A stretch of DNA of 64,000 nt, from assembly GCA_026182355.1 (NCBI GenBank), contig JAPFBL010000371.1:243501-307500 (forward strand). Direction: 5' to 3'. The notes under the pieces were generated by a model. The model was not told the DNA's origin. It did not search any database and saw nothing but the letters and a program-made list of their open reading frames with translations. Of the stretch, positions 21,761 to 31,824 are shown piece after piece (position 1 is the stretch's first letter; every line of letters begins with the position of its first letter). Source of the stretch: Hermatobates lingyangjiaoensis. Lineage: Eukaryota > Arthropoda > Insecta > Hemiptera > Hermatobatidae. Both the position numbers and the translations under genes were made by a program.

Positions 21761-22785
21761 GGTAGGTGAGTGTGTTAGCATTGCTTGTTACCACGCTACG
21801 GTCCAGAATCTTTGATGGATCAAGTTGATATTTTACACAAAAATGGGCCCCATAAAGAGGAAGATCCCTATTGTTTGGGAAGAATTATGCATGATGGGAA
21901 AGTCACTTTTTTTTTTGTAATGCAAAATAAACATTTATCGTAGAAAATTTGACTTGAAGTTAATTATATAAAACAAAGGTGTCACTTGATGGCAACAATA
22001 TAACTATAACTACTATGGAAAGACATGTCGTCTTTTTATAAAACCAGTAGCATGAAAAAGTCATTAACTTAACTTAATTTTTCAATAATGCACTTGGTAT
22101 CAATGAGACGGTTGTACTCAAGTGATGAACTGAAGAAACACTATTGATATTCGGTAAACTTTTATCACTAGTCACCATAGTTCTCCAAGTTCAGTTTGTT
22201 TCTTTGCTTCATCAAAATTGATTTCGCGTGACTCAAATCAGGTTGGGTGGACCATGCACTACGTTGGGAAGGCAAGTAAAAAATGTTTGACTACTGCTTT
22301 GTGCTTACGGTATTTTTTTTTTAGGAATATTGATATTGATTCAATATTCTGTTAGGGTTTTAGGTTCAAACACGCTTTAACTGCAGGATGTACCATACAC
22401 TCATTTCAACAAGTTCATCTTCTATGTATGATTCCTTATTTTCACTGTCTGTCCCCATATCAAATGATAGTCAGTATCAAATTGGTATCAAAAATTCAAA
22501 ATTTCTTTTTGAAATCAAAAATTTTTTGTATAAAAATGAGTAACTAGCAAGGCGAGAATATGCATGATGATCTCCAAGTCTTGGAAAAATGTTGGGTATT
22601 CTTCTTTCAGCCAATCAAAGACTCGTTCGATGAATCCTTCAAACCATCGGTAGACCCCCTTCATTATTTCTGGGAGATTGTTTCACACACAACATTAATT
22701 TAGTATGTTTATTCAATATAACTGTTGATCTTCAATTTATCTTACATTTAGAACCAAAATCATTTATATAGTCTTATAAAAAGCT
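21331..22785. other. Non-coding sequence with (TG)n
   Basis: A (TG)n/(GGTG)n tract lies at about 21726-21775. The remainder is AT-rich without recognised genes or repeats. Confidence 0.4.
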
Positions 22786-22788
22786 TTC

Positions 22789-23012
22789 ACATAAACACGT
22801 GAAATAACAATCAATGATCAAACCACAATAAGAAATGGGAAAACAAGACTAAGATCTTTCAACCGTAACAAGCGGTCTTCGTCAGAGTCAAAAACCCGCA
22901 AGTAAGTTGCAGAGTCAGTTGGGTTTTTGACTCTGACGAAGACCGCTTGTTACCGTTGAAAGATCTTAGTCTTGTTTTCCCATTTCTTATTGTGGTTTGA
23001 TCATTGATTGAT
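22789..23012. mobile_element. PLE terminal palindrome, family F1
   Basis: Both arms are close to those at 12058-12276, including CACATAAACACGTGAAATAA on the left and TGTGGTTTGATCATTGATTG on the right, joined by a short spacer with AAGTAAGTTGCAGAGTC. The plus-strand core is CTGACGA-A-hairpin-GAAA. Confidence 0.83.
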
Positions 23013-23525
23013 ATAGTCTTATATGTGGTGTTTTAAATTTTGTTAAAATAATTTTACCAGTTATCCAAGGAAAAAAAGTCCATATCAAAATAAAATTTCA
23101 CATATATTAACCAGATGGTCTACATAGATTACCTTAGGTGAAACTAGAGCAAACACCAACTGCCACCTTTACAAGAAACACTCAAACGTGCATAATATTA
23201 TGTAAAACTAGAGATCTCGTGACCTGTTGGGCAAGAGTTCGCATATTTTACATTAATGTCTTTTAATGTATCATAAATTTTTACAAATACGAAAATTCAT
23301 TCTTAATAAATTCATAAGAAAAATTAAGTTCTTTATTGAATTTAGGGAAATATTATTTCTATATTAGTACTTTATTCGTTGTATTAAGTAACAATGTTTA
23401 TTTATGGCTAATCAGATATCAATTTGTTTGGTTAGGAATTAAAGAGAAATTTCTTAATTTAGTATCTTCTTATTTTGTTTGTTAATAGTGAATTAAGAAA
23501 ACTCAAATTTGGTTCTCTCACTCTC
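23013..23525. other. AT-rich sequence, nothing recognised
   Basis: No gene or repeat is recognised. Confidence 0.4.
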
Positions 23526-23527
23526 TC

Positions 23528-23530
23528 TTT

Positions 23531-23593
<63 letters not shown>

Positions 23594-23596
23594 TGT
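23528..23596. repeat. (TG)n microsatellite
   Basis: About 60 bp of TG directly at the 3' end of the LINE on the minus strand (there read as (CA)n). The ORFs across it are artefacts. Confidence 0.95.
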
Positions 23597-24375
23597 TTTC
23601 AACATGTTCCACTTTATTGTATTACATGCAAGTGATACATTATTTACAAACGTTTTATACAACCATATAACTTAGAACTATAATTTGGCTGTATACAATG
23701 TTGACAATGATGAAGTATTAGCAATTAGACTATATACAGTTGTTATGTAACTGTACATACATGACAATTTTAGTACTTCAATTTACAAATATTATGCGAA
23801 GTGTTTTATAATTTACAAATTACAAATAAATTACAAATTGCAAATAATAACAAATTACAAATATTAACAAATTACAAATTACAAATAATATAAATTGTAA
23901 ATTACAAATTTACAATTATTTAAATACAATTAATTATACTATATATAATGGTAGCTTATGAAATTATAATGATGTTGTAAATATCAGCGTATTTCATAAA
24001 TTGGTCAGATCAACCTCGTTTAGAAATTTTAGGAATGACTTTCTGAGATCATTTTTCATTAGGTCTTCTTTTGAAGGTGGCCAGGTTTTCCCAACACTTT
24101 CTACTTGTCTTCTAAGATGAAATCGTTTACTATCTAAGATATTACAGTTATAAATAAGATGGTCAACAGTTTGAGTTCCTTCGTCACAAGGACACCTAGA
24201 GGAGTTGATGACTTTAATTTTGTAGAGATATGCTCGCATCTTTCCGTGGCCGGTCATCATTTGAGTTTCATTGTATGTCAGTTTCAGATCTATTATCTCC
24301 AGTCGAGAGTAAACTGTAGGGAAGTTGTGTGTGTTTGTGTGGTTTTTTCCACCCACCTGTACTCTTGCTGGTGAG
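23597..24375 (-). pseudogene. LINE 3' end with C-terminal zinc-knuckle-like domain
   Basis: The open segment of 120 aa (23994-24356, minus) reads MMTGHGKMRAYLYKIKV then CPCDEGTQTVDHLIYNC. This is the TGHG...YL...CPC...HL...C block that follows the RNase H domain at the C-terminus of R1/I/LOA-type non-LTR retrotransposon ORF2 proteins. Only this last part is present (5' truncation, as usual for LINEs). The 3' UTR is very A/T-rich with repeated ACAAATT units and ends GTGGAACATGTTGAAAACAC at the (CA)n. The last 30 bp match the end of the copy at 29888-30610, identifying the same or a sister family. Confidence 0.82.
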
Positions 24376-24525
24376 AAATTTAAAAATTAATATACAAAAC
24401 ATCTGTCACACTAGGTATAACATGTTATAAAATTTAAATAAATTACACTTTCAGAAATTCTGAATGTATACAATAGATTCACTTAAATATTAACAAATTG
24501 AATTTTTTCTAATCACAGAATGTAG

Positions 24526-25317
24526 TATATGAGCTGTTATTTCTAAAAGTGGTACAAGTCCATTTTATAAAAAAAATGAGGTAACGGTAATTTTAGTAAG
24601 ATATAGAGTTCTTCTCTTCATATTTTTAATTATACATTCAATGGAGTACGATTTTGCCATAAAGTGAAAGAAAAACGTTTTGCTATAAAATGTTAGCGCA
24701 AAAATATTTTTTTTTAAATTGGAGTAAGTCCATTCCTAATAGTTATAATTAAAACAACTTTCTTATTGCAATTATTATTGATTATTTTGACTGCACTGTG
24801 CACTGTATTTACCATGAATACTTCACTAAACTAGTAGTAAAAGACAAATAATTTCAAAATTATAAGTTTTTTGGTTTTTTTTTTGTTATCTTAACGAAGT
24901 TATTTACATGATACACTTGTTTATTCATATCGCTTTTTCAATATGACTATTTTTAACTCTTAATGAATTTGATTACTTGAGTATTTAAATGGCTGCATTA
25001 TTACATTAAAAATCCATTCTATTAAAGCTAATGTTTGATTAAAACATAGACTTAAATTTATTCTAGTTTTTATTTTTTGTAATACGTTATTTTTGAAGAT
25101 GGTATAAGTCTATTTTGAGCTAAGAAAATCATTTATTTTTTAAAAATAATATTAATTATTGTTTCATAATAAAATTTAAAAGGTATAGTATTAAAAACAT
25201 TACTCGAATAGATTAACGTTTGCCAATATTTTTAAATTAAGTCAAATGCAAACCCTTAATTATCTCGATACATAAAAAAATTGACTTATACCACTTTCAA
25301 AAAGAACAGCTCATATA
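24526..25317. mobile_element. MITE with about 40-bp terminal inverted repeats
   Basis: The left end is TATATGAGCTGTTATTTCTA plus AAAGTGGTACAAGTCCATTT. The right end is its imperfect complement, ending AACAGCTCATATA. The outermost paired bases sit between TA-rich flanks, compatible with a TA target as used by Tc1/mariner-type elements. The word GGTATAAGTC / GAGTAAGTCC recurs near 24720 and 25095 as subterminal repeats. There is no transposase. Length about 790 bp. Confidence 0.72.
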
Positions 25318-26130
25318 TAACGCTTTAAAAAATACCTAAAGCGATTTTTTTCTCTATGAAATGTAGAAATTATTTTGCAGAGAGAATTTCTGATTTGGAT
25401 GATTACCAACAGCAACCAGTGGCCAGGATATACTGGATTAGGGGGTCCTCTGTAGTTACTAGTATCAAGCAGAGAGCAGAGGTAGAGATGCTGCCAAGTC
25501 TGTGATCTTCTATGGTTGCAGATGTATGCATCTTCTGTATTATGTGAAATTAGATTAAGAAACGATGTTTTCCGTCTGAACCCCGTCAGTACTTGTGCCA
25601 TTTTCCGTTATGATATTCTATTATCGGTGAAATTCTAGTTTATCTTCATTTTATTGAGGTTCTGCCATCATTTTGTCATTTCTCTCCCCTTTTCCTAGCC
25701 AACTGTTTATGTTTCCAGTGTATACTTTGGCTGTGCTAACTGTATCCAAGTACGGCATTTCAAAGTTTAGTCTTTATAAAACAGAAGAAATATATTTTAT
25801 TGATCTTCTTCTCTGACTTGGTATTATTAAGTATACAGAGAATTATGCATTATTCAATAGAAAAACCTGTTTGGACGAATAGACTGTAATATCTTACAAT
25901 ATCTTTTTGTATTTTTAATATGAAGTCAGTTGTTTATTTCATTTAAAGTATTTGTCTATCTTCTTTGGTAACACTGTGTCATGTAATAATTTATTTTTTA
26001 ATCTCAAAAGTTACATCATAGTATAAAATTAGGGATACTTTAACATTTTGCATCGAGTTTGGTTTGGAGTTTCCAACCCAAAAAGTGAGTTTAGAGAAAG
26101 TTGTTACTTGCCAACTGAGCAGAATTCCTC
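25318..26130. other. Non-coding sequence, nothing recognised
   Basis: A 96-aa minus ORF at 25311-25601 overlaps the MITE end and carries no recognisable domain. No gene is seen. Confidence 0.35.
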
Positions 26131-26252
26131 TTCTTTTTAATCTCCTGGAGACGACTTTGTCAAAATATTAAACGTTTGTTTAAATTGTTTTTGTTTCTCC
26201 GTGATTTTTTTTGTTTTAAATGTTACGTAATATATATATATATATATATATA
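26130..26252 (+). mobile_element. Decayed PLE terminal motif plus (TA)n
   Basis: CTCCTGGAGACGACTTTGTC then AAAATATTAAACG and TTTCTCCGTG: a mutated CTGGAGA-C-GAC-TTT-GTC-AAAA version of the core, leading into (TA)n at 26229. Confidence 0.45.
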
Positions 26253-26445
26253 AATGATCAAACCACAATATGAAATTGGAAAACAAGACTAAGATCTTCA
26301 ACCGTAACAAGTGGCCTTCGTCAGAGTCAAAAACCTAACTGAAACACTAGATGCAGAAAACATCTGGTGAGGGGTTGAAATAAAAATCAAAACAAAGAAA
26401 TAAATATCTTCATATTGATTGGATAGGAGCTAAATTTATTACCTA

Positions 26446-27827
26446 CTAGCAAATGTACCCGTCTTTGACGGAATCAAAAATTCTATTATACTTGGTATTC
26501 CAAAATATCAATTATAGTATTATACTAATACTATAATAAGAAATTGTAGAATAGTAGAAAACACCATTATTAGTACAGTGTTAAACAAATGCCTCTGTAT
26601 ACACTACATTAGCTGTCTGTCCTTCAGCATGGAAGAACAATCAGTTGAAACCTCTGACTATTGAGCAAGTAAACTACAGTTGACCACGTGAGAAAAACTT
26701 GGTTTTGCTAACTTGAATTCCTGCGTTAGATAAAGTCTCCCTTTGCGACTTAGTTAACGTCATTGCGAAATAGACTCTGACCGGACTTTGCAATAATTTC
26801 AACGTAAACAGACAGTGGCTCGGAATCAATGGTATGTGTGGTATACACACAGACTCCCCGATACCACATCCAGTCATTATGTCCGCCTCTATGGCATATC
26901 TGTGTAGAGCACGAACTCAGAGTCGTGTCCCGTTGCACAGTTTTGGGGCACTCATGTTTCGTAACATGAAATTTGTTACTGCTACTAAATTGCAGCATGA
27001 TTGGTTCTCCTACTTTAAGTTTTTACTCATCAGCAGGCAGTCCAGGAGAAATAAATTCACAGTCAAGAAATTCAATTAGATAATGAACTGCTTCTTCATC
27101 ACTAATCCAATCTCTTTACTGACTTGTAAGTTCTTTCCCTGGTTTCATATAATGTAAGAACTTGTTTGTTGATTTCTCATGCCTGGTCATATTAAGGGCT
27201 GAGAATTGCTCGTTTACAAAACGTTTATTCTCAATAGATAGTACATCCTTAACTCTGTGAAACACCATTTCAATGATGTCAAATACGCAATATATTCATA
27301 TGCTCAATTGAAATTAAAATCAACTAACAATACCTACTTACCACACCTGTGTATTTTCAAAACAAACTTGTCTGTGAAGTTAGGAAAATACAGCTAAAAG
27401 CCCCATAACTTCGCTTCTGTACTGAATTAATAATCTATTTAGAGCCCATATTTTAAGTTAGGCCCACACAAATCCAGTGTCAATGTTTCAGCTCGCTATG
27501 TCTTATGGTGGCTGAGTTTACTTGTGACAAACATTTTTGCGTTAAACGTCCATAACTTCACTTCTACGTTGAATTTCCAATCAATTCATAACCTATATTT
27601 TAAGTTAGACCTACACAAATCTACTGTAAAAGTTTCAGCTTTATATGTCTTATGGTAGCTGAGTTTACCTGTGACAAAGTTTTGCGGACAAACAGACAAA
27701 CCGACAAACCGACAGAAATTTTTCTAAGGGTGGATTTGGTTTCTCCAATGTATGAAACGTAAAGAAAACTTGAAATGAGTCAGTTCTAAGCAATGTACAG
27801 ACAAAATCATTATTTTATTTATAAAGA
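26446..27827 (-). mobile_element. Helitron (rolling-circle transposon), internally deleted, intact ends
   Basis: On the minus strand it begins TCTTTATAAATAAAATAATG (5'-TC) and ends with a small hairpin CCGTCAAAGACGG followed by GTACATTTGCTAG (3' CTAG = CTRR). It sits between A and T with no target duplication, as Helitrons do. Removing it restores the PLE frame exactly. The interior holds a helicase relic (26665-27110) and, nearer the 5' end, two related ~130-bp units (about 27395-27535 and 27536-27680). GACAAACCGACAAACCGACAG lies near the 5' end. Confidence 0.88.
26665..27110 (-). pseudogene. Helitron RepHel helicase C-terminal relic
   Basis: Conceptual minus-strand pieces match the end of the Pif1-type helicase of Helitrons. 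In order: SDEEAVHYLIEFLDCEFISP, GLPADE, KLKVGEPIM, MLRNMSAPKLCNGTRL, RYAIEADIMTGCGIGESVCI, PHIPLIPS, SPVRVYFAMTLTKSQRETLS, FFSRGQL. CNGTRL, EA.I.TG...GE.V.IP.IPLIPS, the PVR..FAMT..KSQ box and FS.GQL are all characteristic. In-frame stops (after GLPADE, GTRL and RGQL) and frame changes kill it. The helicase would unwind the donor strand during rolling-circle transposition. Rep domain missing. Confidence 0.85.
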
Positions 27828-28240
27828 TGAAAAATCAATATTGTTAAGAAATATTATTGAATCGTCTCTAATTAAATTTAATAGATCAAATATTATAAAC
27901 ATTACTAACGGTCTCTTCAAACTTGATACTTTCGTTACGAGGGCAATAGCCTCTTCTAAGAGGGTTGACAGTTAGCGGATAGTTTTTTATTCTTTCTTAC
28001 TATACTCCTTTGTTTCTCCAAACATCCCTTTCTGGACATTAGTCCTTTCCTGCGCTTTCACCCTTTTAAAATACCACTCTTCCCTCCCACTCTTCTCAAC
28101 TCCTCACCAGATGTTTGCTGCATCTAGTGTTCAGTTGGGTTTTTGACTCTGACGAAGACCGCTTGTTATGGTTGAAAGATCTTGGTCTTGTTTTCCATTT
28201 TCTTATTGTTGTTTGAATATTGAATAATATATACATAACT

Positions 28241-29020
28241 AATACTAAAAAATGATAAATGGTGATTTCCTTGATTTTAGAGTCACATGAGTTTATTTTG
28301 GAACTTTTGCATAGATAATAGTATATGTAAATAATGGGTATTATTGATGTGATATAATTTAAGATATGTATATGTTAAATTATAAATAGTCGATGCAGTT
28401 TTAATTAGTACAGTTCTGATGATTTTGTTCAACTGGTTTTGTAAGCAGTCCATCCTCAAAAATGGTATGAGTAATTGAAAATGCGTCATAAAAATTCATG
28501 ATTTTTTTTTGACAATAGATAACCACCGAAACTGGTGCATAAATAGTATATAAGGTAGAATGGGTATAATTTAATACAACTGTATGCATTAAAGATTTGA
28601 TTGCTAAAGAAAGTTATTTATTGTTAAGATACATTTGTGCTTGGTTATTGTAATGTGCACTGTCCAGCTAGAGGAGTGGAGAGTGCAGTGCTTGATATAT
28701 GGAGTGAAAGGTCGGCGAGGATGGTGCAGGGGCGTCTCAGAGAGATAAGAAGTTGGGTGCGCCCTCACAGAATGCCCTATTCTAGCTCTGTCACTCCCAG
28801 CCCTTTCCCCAGCCTTCCTTTTATCATTTTCTAAGAAAAATATCAACTTAGCGAAAACCGCTGTATCCTCGACTTTCACGTTTCCAAACACTCTCTACAA
28901 TACTCTCAACCAATCTTGGCAAAACTAACCCTTTAAAACATCTCATCCTGTATTGAAAACATACAATCTCTTTATATCAGAAAACTAATTATTAACTTTC
29001 AAATTTTTCCCATTTTAATC
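28241..29020. other. Spacer with higher-GC island at about 28630-28890
   Basis: The island (GTGCACTGTCCAGCTAGAGG...CTCACAGAATGCCC) is unique and more GC-rich. ORFs on both strands (28604-28891, 28637-28834) lack domains. It could be regulatory DNA or a non-coding transcript. No other feature is seen. Confidence 0.28.
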
Positions 29021-29021
29021 A

Positions 29022-29112
29022 CTGAGTGTGTGTGTGTGTTTGTGTTGTTTGAGTGTGTGTTTGTGTGTGTTTGAGTGTGTTTGTGTGTGTGTTTGAGTGT
29101 GTTTGTGTTTAT
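29022..29112. repeat. TG-rich minisatellite
   Basis: (TG)n broken at intervals by TTTGAG/TTTG, giving a higher-order unit such as TGTGTGTGTTTGAGTGTGTT. Confidence 0.85.
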
Positions 29113-29886
29113 ATTTTATATTTAGTTTATATTTTAAAACTTCACTACCTTTTGAAATTACATACTTAAAAGGCAACTTCAATTAAGTAATCACCATTTT
29201 TTAGTACCAGGGACATTCAGTAACTGAAGAGACGAATTGATGTATTTCAGTATTTAATAAAAAAAAAATTATCAGTATTTCTACAAATAGTCACTTTCAG
29301 TAAATCTAAAGAAAATCGTTACTAATATTTATTAAAATTAAACTTGTTTTTTTATACCGGATGTTAAGTAGTGTTTGTCTAGTTTTTTTGATCAACTTTC
29401 TAACAAATTCTTTGGCTTACTCGTTGTTGGTAAACTTTTCTATATTTGAAGCCTCATTGAGTATACCAAGCAAAGAAAAATCCAAAATTAATACTTCATA
29501 GAGGATGAGTTATAGTATCTCTAAGGTATGCTTTTAATGGTATCTTGAGTCATCTGGAAGGGGCAATGAGATACGTTGCTTGTCTCTTCTTCCTAGGTTA
29601 ACTTTGTTCATCAACATGTCACACTGGTAGGAAAAGTTTATTCTATGATGATTTTATAAATAATTCCAAATGACGATGCCTAGAGTTCTCTCAAAGGATG
29701 GTTTAGGTTTACATGCATTTTCCTAACGATGTTTACATTCTAAATTTCTTGCTTACACAGGAGCTGATATAGCTTCATTCCATTCTTTGTCATTTGGACT
29801 CTGATTCAAAATATCACGTTAAAACCTTGCTTAAAAAAAGGGTCATTTTTTTTCAACAGTTTATTTTTTATTTTGTATTTTATTTC
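29113..29886. other. AT-rich sequence, nothing recognised
   Basis: No gene or repeat is recognised. Confidence 0.4.
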
Positions 29887-29887
29887 A

Positions 29888-30610
29888 GCATGTTCCACTG
29901 TGTATTACATGCATCATCGTCAAATTGTACGTAATACTTCATTAACATGACATTAACATATGCAATACTTTCATTAACACTACAAAGTACTTATTTTAAC
30001 TTATTTACATTCATTCATAATTCAACAATTAATTATCTTTTTCTTAAATATCTATGCCGTACAAAAATTTTAGAAATTCCTTATAATAAACTTTTTTAAT
30101 TAATGAGGAAGGCCTAACGGGCCACTCCTCTCCACACACCAAGACCTTACGTATGAGAGCCAGTCTTTGTGGTTCCCTCAAACAGCAATCGTATACCAAG
30201 TGTCTAGGAGATTGGGGTATCTCCGCGTTACATGGGCATGATGGACTAGGAGCTAGTTTCAACCTGCTAAGGTATTGTTTAAATGGCCCATGTCCTGTCA
30301 TGTATTGGGAGAGTTTAATGTTTATTTGAAAATGTTTCATTGATAATCTTTGTTTGATACTTGGAAAATATTCCTTTGTTAGGAGGCCTTTAGATGATTC
30401 TTCCCAATTTGTTTGCCATCGTGCCACTGTTTGTCTAGCAAGCCTTTCTTTGATATAGGACGTGGGGTATTTTTCGTAGATAAAGTCCAAGCTGTTGTCC
30501 TGCCCCCCCCCCCCCCCCTTAGCTCCAGCATCCGCTAACTCATTCCCTATGATTCCTATGTGTGCTCTGACCTTTCGAAATATTATTGTTTTCCCCAAAT
30601 TTTTTAATTC
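29888..30610 (-). pseudogene. LINE 3' end: RNase H tail and C-terminal zinc-knuckle-like domain
   Basis: The 184-aa open segment (30044-30598, minus) starts in the RNase H domain. VRAHIGIIGNELADAGAK matches the V.(A/G)H.GI.GNE.AD..AK block that carries the last acidic catalytic residue. It continues to QYMTGHGPFKQYLSRLKLA then SCPCNAEIPQSPRHLVYDC, the cysteine/histidine motif of R1/I/LOA-type ORF2. A run of about 15 C at 30504-30518 interrupts the natural sequence right after the RNase H motif and reads as a glycine string, probably slippage. The 3' UTR ends ACACAGTGGAACATGCTGAAA, almost identical to the end of the copy at 23597. 5'-truncated near 30610. Confidence 0.87.
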
Positions 30611-30912
30611 TGTAATGTTTGTAACAATTTTGTTTACAATATTATTAATTTATTTTTTGCTTTATTAGAAGTTGGAGTGTTACGTTGCTATAAATTTTTC
30701 AACAGTGTAAACACTTTTAGGACTTACCTTACCTTTGGTTTACTGCACTTGACCTTGTTACTAATAACTTTATTAACAGAGACAATGATGCAAATAACTT
30801 TACTCTACATTTTACTGCAACACCTCGATCTTTACAAATCATTTCGTCAATGCACGTTTCAAGTAAAAAATCAATTATCTATATTACATACATAAATACT
30901 ATACTATAAAAA
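30611..30912. other. AT-rich sequence, nothing recognised
   Basis: A 72-aa hydrophobic ORF (30677-30895) has no supporting feature. Confidence 0.35.
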
Positions 30913-31012
30913 AAATCACATAGACACATGAAATAACAATCAATGATCAAACCACAATAAGAAATGGGAAAACATTTTCTCATTTCTTATTGTGGTTTGA
31001 TCATTGACTATA
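30913..31012. mobile_element. PLE palindrome, family F1, core deleted
   Basis: CAATGATCAAACCACAATAA and its inverse meet with only the distal ~35 bp of each F1 arm. The hammerhead-like core has been lost, so this is the smallest F1 copy. Confidence 0.65.
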
Positions 31013-31494
31013 CTATATATGCATTTCAATAGCATAAGTTGACTTTTCAACTGTCCTTCTAATATGTTCATTTCTAGTAAATGAACTTCGAACATTTTTA
31101 AACTGCTCTATCCTTTTTTAAAACTTAGTACATCTTTCATCATAATAAAAAATCTTTTCAACATTTTACTTTTGAAAAATGTCCTAAAGTTGTTCAACTA
31201 ATGTCGAAACTTCAAGTAGATACACCATTAAATGAAATATAATAGATTCAATAAATGTAATTTATTTTTAAACTTAATTTATATTTACCCTTGTCTCATC
31301 ACAGTCATGCCAGTTTAAAATTTGAAAGGCCAAAACTTCTACCTATAATTTTTTTTTATTTTTATTTTATATTAACTTTTTCTTTTATATTATTGACTCT
31401 AGTATGTATGGATTATTAAGTTCTCAGTAATTTTTTCATCTATTATTCATTGGTTGCATCCGTTTGATAGAGAATACTTAGTACACTCTTTGAG
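31013..31494. other. AT-rich sequence, nothing recognised
   Basis: No gene or repeat is recognised. Confidence 0.4.
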
Positions 31495-31824
31495 GGGGAT
31501 CAGGTTAGCTCAGTGGTTACGTGCTCGCCTCTGAACTAATAGGATCGGGATTCGATCCTCACCTGGCCCTCGATTTATTCACGCGGGAGGTGAAAAAATC
31601 TGAGCACATCGTCCCTCTGAGAAGGACGTTGAACTGTCGGTCCCGAGCCTGTATGATGTCAGGTACTCGTTAAAGATCCCTACTCTAAATACACTTGAGT
31701 TAGGCAAAATTTAGGACTCCCACTATAGAATCAATCTTCATTGTGTGGTATCACAATGGGCCAATGCTCAGCCTAAGTGTGTTCCCTTGTGGAACTGCCA
31801 TTGCAACCTAACCTAACCTAACCT
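31495..31824 (+). mobile_element. tRNA-derived SINE, best full-length copy
   Basis: A box GGTTAGCTCAGTGGTTACG, B box GGATTCGATCCTC (about 31549), both from a tRNA head that serves as the Pol III promoter. The body includes TTCACGCGGGAGGTG, TCGTCCCTCTGAGAAGGACG and AGGTACTCGTTAAAGATCCC, and TCATTGTGTGGTATCACAAT near the end. The tail is GCAACCTAACCTAACCTAAC: four units of the arthropod telomere pentamer in place of poly(A). It has no protein and presumably depended on a LINE for mobilisation. Confidence 0.92.

Larger units (their letters stand above)
26400..27975 (+). pseudogene. Penelope-like ORF C-terminus, split by Helitron
   Basis: Before the Helitron the reading frame gives YLHIDWIGAKFIT. 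After it, in the frame obtained by joining the flanks, it gives EKSILLRNIIESSLIKFN and INITNGLFKLDTFV, then a stop at 27973-27975. IDW...AK, R..IES.LI and GLF.LD are the pattern of the C-terminal GIY-YIG endonuclease region in Penelope-like proteins. The endonuclease nicks DNA to start target-primed reverse transcription. The N-terminal RT part is absent (5' truncation). The two halves are in one frame with no indel, so the ORF was intact when the Helitron arrived. Confidence 0.75.
26253..28240 (+). mobile_element. PLE (family F1) with inverted termini, interrupted by a Helitron
   Basis: The left end (26253-26379) is an inverted copy of the F1 terminus, from ATGATCAAACCACAATATG to ATCTGGTGAGG. 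The right end (28100-28240) is the same terminus in direct orientation, with CTGACGAAGACCGC, a hairpin and GAAAGATCTTGGTC. Between them lie the end of the PLE ORF (26400-26445 and 27828-27975) and its 3' UTR. The ORF is split by the Helitron at 26446-27827. The element therefore has inverted terminal segments around a 5'-truncated body, the same layout as the palindromes but with a coding remnant. Confidence 0.78.

Noticed and set aside
23459..23675. Cysteine-valine or histidine-threonine repeat ORFs
   Set aside because: Direct translations of a (TG)n microsatellite. The same applies to ORFs at 46171-46456 and 50715-50912.
26750..26998. 82-aa minus-strand ORF (and its twin at 47882-48085) with several cysteines, looking like a small secreted protein
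   Set aside because: Another frame of the same strand gives clear Helitron helicase blocks (LCNGTRL, IPLIPS, PVRVYFAMT). This ORF is a shadow of that relic.
31495..31575. Functional tRNA gene
   Set aside because: A and B boxes are present but the acceptor stem does not close, and the sequence continues into a body shared by seven other copies. It is a SINE.
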